Shown in pieces: positions 59,743 to 64,000 of a stretch of DNA of 64,000 nt. The position numbers and the translations under genes were made by a program. The stretch comes from Ypsolopha sequella (lineage: Eukaryota; Arthropoda; Insecta; Lepidoptera; Ypsolophidae), in assembly GCA_934047225.1 (NCBI GenBank), contig OW203990.1, forward strand, positions 28,127,045 through 28,191,044, given 5' to 3'. The notes beneath the pieces are model-generated. The model was given only the letters and a program-made list of their open reading frames with translations, searched no databases and was not told the origin of the DNA. Position 1 is the first letter of the stretch. Every line of letters starts with the position of its first letter.

Positions 59743-60045
59743 TCATTTGTTTTTGTTTCGAGTATTTAGTTTGTGTATATCTTTGATTTGTTTGAAATCC
59801 TTAACATTTTTAAAAACAAACATACAGATATCATGTATATTATTGTTACATGGGAGGGTTAAAAGTTTGAATTTTTTAAAGAAATCTTTATAGCTTGTAG
59901 TCGAGTTTATATGGGCAAGGATTCGAATGCAACGTTTTTGAAGTATGAACAGGTGATCAGCATCCACGCTGTTGCCCCACAGCATCACTCCGTAACGGAG
60001 CCAGGAGCTAGCGAAAGCGTGATATGCTGACAGTGCTGTTTCAGT
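59743..60045 (-). pseudogene. Jockey-like LINE reverse transcriptase C-terminal fragment
   Basis: Minus strand: AYHAFASSWLRYGVMLWGNS, LFILQKRCIRILAHI, FKKFKLLTLPCNN. The LRYG-x-x-LWGN and LQKR-x-IR blocks are typical of jockey-clade elements. 5'-truncated at about 60047. Confidence 0.85.
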
Positions 60046-60125
60046 GTTAAAAAAAAAACTTGTGGATTGTATTATGTATAGGTATATTTAGAATCCTTGC
60101 ATACTATTATTTATTTATATTAGTA

Positions 60126-60746
60126 TCCCATCAAAAACATAAAATGTACAAAAATGGCAAGTCTCGCAACGCAATCCTTCCACCGTAAAAAGTTGTGAGA
60201 TCTTATGTAAAGCCAAGTCTGCTATTTTAGTTTTTATGGAAGCACCTTTTCATTTAAGTTAGTATGGGAGCACCTATTTAACAAATTTATCATTAATTGT
60301 TTCCTATTTAGTTACCTACCAACATTAAGTGACTGTATTAATATTAGTCATCTTTATTTCCTAATAAAATGTAGTGACTTCGCAATCGCACAGCAACATA
60401 TACAACATATCAGCTACCTAATAACAATTTAGTAGCGATTTGAGAAGATATTTCTACGCATCAGTGCTTTATTTGTGCTCTGCGATTGCAAAGTCACCAT
60501 ATTTTATTAGGAAATAAAGTTGACTAATATTAATACAGTCACTTAATGTTGGTAGGTAACTAAATAGGAAACAATTAATGATAAATTTGTTAAATAGGTG
60601 CTCCCATACTACCTTAAATGAAAAGGTGCTTCCATAAAAACTAAAATAGCAGACTTGGCTTTACATAAGATCTCACAACTTTTTACGGTGGAAGGATTGC
60701 GTTGCGAGACTTGCCATTTTTGTACATTTTATGTTTTTGATGGGAT
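60126..60746. repeat. Large palindrome, ~265-base arms
   Basis: Arms 60126-60392 and 60480-60746 are nearly identical inverse copies (CCCATCAAAAACATAAAATG / CATTTTATGTTTTTGATGGG). Fold-back MITE-like. Confidence 0.9.
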
Positions 60747-60805
60747 CTCATTTCTTTTTGTAGGTAGTCCTCCTTTTTTTCTTCTCGGGTAATATTTCTT
60801 GCACG

Positions 60806-61293
60806 TCAGCTGCGGATTTTCTTAAAACCCACTCCCTTTAACTGATCATTAGGACATACTCCTGAGAAACTAGTATCGGGAAGGAGCATTTCATAATGAC
60901 CACCTAAGAAAATACCAGAGAATCGTAAACGTTTCACTGGCATCCCAGGATCGCCACCGAATGATCCTCTCAAACGGCCATTTTCGTAAACCTCGAACGT
61001 AAATGGATACAAAGCGGTGGCTGCCATAAGTTCGGATACGGAACCGTAGGTGGTAGTTTTCATCATTGCTGTCGAGTACATGTGTCTCTACGCTCGTCAC
61101 ACGTATAAAGTTGCATTTCATCCCAATGCGCTACCACATACTCGACTACCGCACACCTTATGTCATATGACGACTTAATGTTCCCATGCATAGAGAATGA
61201 CAAAGAATGGAACAAACATGAACCATCTCCAGGTATAGGGACAACTAGGTGTGGACAAGGATTTTCATTTATGTACAATATTTCAGGTTCCAT
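60806..61293 (-). pseudogene. OTU-type cysteine protease, frameshifted
   Basis: Minus strand: MEPEILYINENPCPHLVVP, then the catalytic PGDGSCLFHSLSF (Cys26). A frame change follows near 61063-61100. In the second frame come TTTYGSVSELMAATALYPF and, at the end, RLRFSGIFLGGHYEMLLP with the catalytic His. OTU proteases remove ubiquitin; copies are also carried by mobile elements such as Helitrons. No partner genes are visible here, so this is probably a stranded piece of a mobile element. Confidence 0.8.
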
Positions 61294-61606
61294 TGCAATA
61301 TAATTTTTTACTGTAAGTTATTATTAATATTATCCACAATTAGATGCAACAGGCAGGTTAAAATTTCTTTTGACCATGAAGTGAAAGGCAGGCTTGTCAG
61401 TCTAAACCACAGAGTACATTATTATGTCTAAACCTCTCAGAATAATGAGCTAAACCTGGTCTTTTTTGAATGACACACGAGTACATAGACATTTTAATAT
61501 ACCTACATCATAGAGGATGCATATACAAATAAAACAACATTAGCCGCTTTATTTTTCCTTTAATATATCTAAAGCTTTACTTGATAAATAACCTTTTACC
61601 TTGATT
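61294..61606. other. Intergenic, nothing recognised
   Basis: AT-rich stretch without a supported gene. Confidence 0.4.
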
Positions 61607-62870
61607 TTTAGGGTTCCGTATCATTAGGTTCCGTGACCCTATTACTAATCCTCCGCTGTCTATCCATCTGTCACATGGGTCTACAGCTTCAGCCGTTATA
61701 GGTAGCGCGTAAATATTTTCACATAATATATGTTACATTGTCCTCTATCACGGCAAATAATAATATGGCCCCTATCACAGCATAAAAAGTTCAATAAATG
61801 GAAATCCAAGGGGGTCCAATTATTCGATGTTATTTGTTTCAGCTCTATCTTTATAAAACAACAATTTTGGGCATATAAATATTAGAGTTCCGTATTCAAA
61901 AGGTGCTGATTTGTTTGTGAGGCGCTACCATTTTAGCGCCTTGTTTTTTGTCGCCTTGATGTTGCTATGTCATCTTTATTGTTGGTATTTACCATAATGA
62001 TTTGGGGTTTCGTACCCATATTGTGTGATGGTAGTACGGAATCCTTCGTGAGCGAGTCTGAATTACACTTAGCCGGTTTAATAGCGACTTAATTACGAAA
62101 TGTTGATATTTATCTTCTTAAATAGACTAAATGTGTTTTAGGGTTCCTTACCCAAAGCACAAATTATTATAACAAAGGCTCTATCGTTAGAACGGTTATA
62201 CATACAAGTTGAAAATTTAGGCAGACTACTTTAAAGTAAAATAAGAAATAATAAAAATTAGGGTTCCTTCCTAAAAAGGTACCGAATTGTTTGTCAGGCG
62301 CTACCGTTTTATCGCTTTGTTTTTTGTCGCCTTGATGGTGCTATGGCATCTATGTTGTTGCAATTTACTTTTAGGGTTCCATACCCGTATTGTGTAGGGG
62401 TACGGAACCCTTTATGCGCGAGTCGGATTCGCAAACTACCGTTTTTTTAGGGACTTAATTACGAAATGTTGATATTTTCTTCTTAAATCTTAAATATTGT
62501 GAATGTGTGGAACATTATAATCCACCCTTTTTAGGGTGCGTTACCCAAGGAACAGATTATTATAACAAAGGCTCTATCTTTAGAACGGTAATACAACATA
62601 CAAGTAAAAGTTTAAACTTTGGGCAGTCTGTAGTAAATACTTTAAAGTAAAATACCTAATGAAAATTTGGGTTCTGTACTAAAAAGGTACCGAATTGTTT
62701 GTCAGGCGCTACCGTTTTATCGCTTTGTTTTTTGTCGCCTTAATGTTGCTATGGCATCTTTATTGTTGTTATTTACTTTTAGGGTTCCGTACCCGTATTG
62801 TGTAGGGGTACGGAACTCTTTATGCACGAGTCAGATTCGCACTTTACCGGTTTTATTTTTTAGTTTTCGC
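61607..62870. repeat. AGGGTTCC-type repeat, three tandem ~390-base units
   Basis: Units contain GGCGCTACC(A/G)TTTTA, TTTGTTTTTTGTCGCC, a GGTACGGAA-like motif and AATTACGAAATGTTGATAT. They recur at about 61893, 62270 and 62668. Confidence 0.75.
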
Positions 62871-63835
62871 ACTTTAACTTTAACGTAGAATTTTTCGTTT
62901 TAGGCGTCTTTAATGCAAAGCAGCATACCACCAACGTCATCTAGTGTCATACAAATTTATAGATGCAGCTGGAAACATACATTTTGTATAGACTTTGTAT
63001 GGAAATATTACATTACCAACCGCAAATAACATTTTTATATTTTTTTGTTGCAATGTACACTTAACACTAACCGCATGCAAAATTTCAAGTTTGTAGGCCT
63101 GCTAGAACACCTTTAGACTTTTGATGATGTGTCAGTCAGTCAGTGACAAAATAAGGGAACTTTGACTTGAGATATTTCGTAATCGAATATAGGTACAAAG
63201 TTGTAATTTGGGGTCAGATATAGGATCAGTAAGTACTCTAGGTTCCTGAAATTTCAGACTTCTAGGTTTACCCACAACGAAGATACAGGGGGGTTGAAAG
63301 TGCCGTGAGTTGCTTCGAGAAAAGGATGGTACGGCCGTTCCGCGTTTTTTCTGCGAGACTTTGCGGGGGCACTGCCGTGCCCCCAGATATTTAGAATCAC
63401 TGTAATAAGCTAAGTACAAAGAACTTAGAAGTTCCTTGGGTCAGTGTAACAACTCATAGTTATTGCTCAGAGGTATATTCAAAGTGTCAGTTCAACTGAA
63501 CCAGCATAGCAAAAAGTTATTGTGAAAAGTTGTTGTGGTTTGTTTAATACATAGTATTATTGTTTGTTTCTAGCTTGTGTCTCTCTGTCTTGTCATTCTT
63601 CAGGTGTTTGCTTCAGGTGGGGTGGCAAATAGATTAATCATAATTAAAAATTCTTAGAAAACTTTCCAATAAACACGTGTGAAGGTGTTCCTTTCGATAC
63701 CTAACTAAATACATAGTTAAGTCAAACTAAGAATGTTTGTATGGGGTTAAATAACTGAAAATTTTGGATGAAACTTAAATAACAAGAAGGTTACTAAAAC
63801 TTAAAACTAAATATTCCTATAAAATATTAAAAACT
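62871..63835. other. Intergenic, no gene seen
   Basis: Bases 63115-63170 carry a GTCAGTCAGTCAGTGAC motif seen in several insect repeats. Nothing else is recognised. Confidence 0.35.
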
Positions 63836-64000
63836 TAAGGTTAAACACCAGTCACTCGGTACAAAGTGCACAACTTAACTTTGTTTTTCTTAGTGACAAG
63901 TGAAAAGATATTGCACTGTGGCAATTCACGCAAATAGTTCAGTATAAGTAAGGTTTATAAATCAACAGTTTGAAATAGAATGCACAGCACAATTCGTCAC
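63836..64000. repeat. Arm of the palindrome family at 10275-10665, cut by the window end
   Basis: Shares AAGGTTAAAC, AACTTAACTTTGTTTTTCTT, AATAGTTCAGT and AAGGTTTATAAA, in order, with both arms of 10275-10665. Confidence 0.75.

Overview
The window looks like nuclear DNA of a lepidopteran insect (moth or butterfly). It is AT-rich, its coding regions are short exons separated by GT-AG introns, and most of it is transposon-derived. The repeats include tRNA-headed SINEs, truncated LINEs and many palindromic MITEs. Lepidopteran origin is inferred from these repeat types and the two gene families; no species can be named from the sequence.

Two complete protein genes lie on the + strand, with part of a third. 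(1) Bases 937-1046 are the last coding exon of a gene entering from the left; its encoded C-terminus resembles that of gene 2. (2) Bases 13250-33675 hold an 11-exon gene for a 510-residue SV2/SVOP-like Major Facilitator transporter. Its 69-base first coding segment is joined to the rest across an 8 kb intron. (3) Bases 37031-54630 hold a 14-exon gene for a 730-residue secreted animal haem peroxidase, followed by a long 3' UTR. All junctions of genes 2 and 3 were followed by eye and keep one frame. On the minus strand, inside intron 1 of the transporter, two exons at 14995-15357 splice in frame and look like the start of an unrecognised nested gene.

The rest is mostly mobile DNA, and several elements can be delimited to the base by target-site duplications: a Mutator-like (MULE) element at 3837-7533 with a broken FLYWCH/MULE transposase; two hAT-type elements (25710-28741 and 34636-36102) with perfect 8-base duplications; a Harbinger-like MITE at 9654-10017; two TTAA-flanked MITEs; and two opposite-facing copies of a 1 kb TA-flanked element. 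Two tandem arrays (81-base unit, 15 copies; 44-base unit, 17 copies) sit in transporter introns. LINE fragments and a frameshifted OTU protease are also present.

Points for a second look: the peroxidase appears to have lost both haem-linking acidic residues and the distal arginine; transporter exon 8 is wedged between two mobile elements with only about 15-25 bases on each side; the 81-base unit contains its own hairpin; and nested insertions in one SINE family give a relative order of events.
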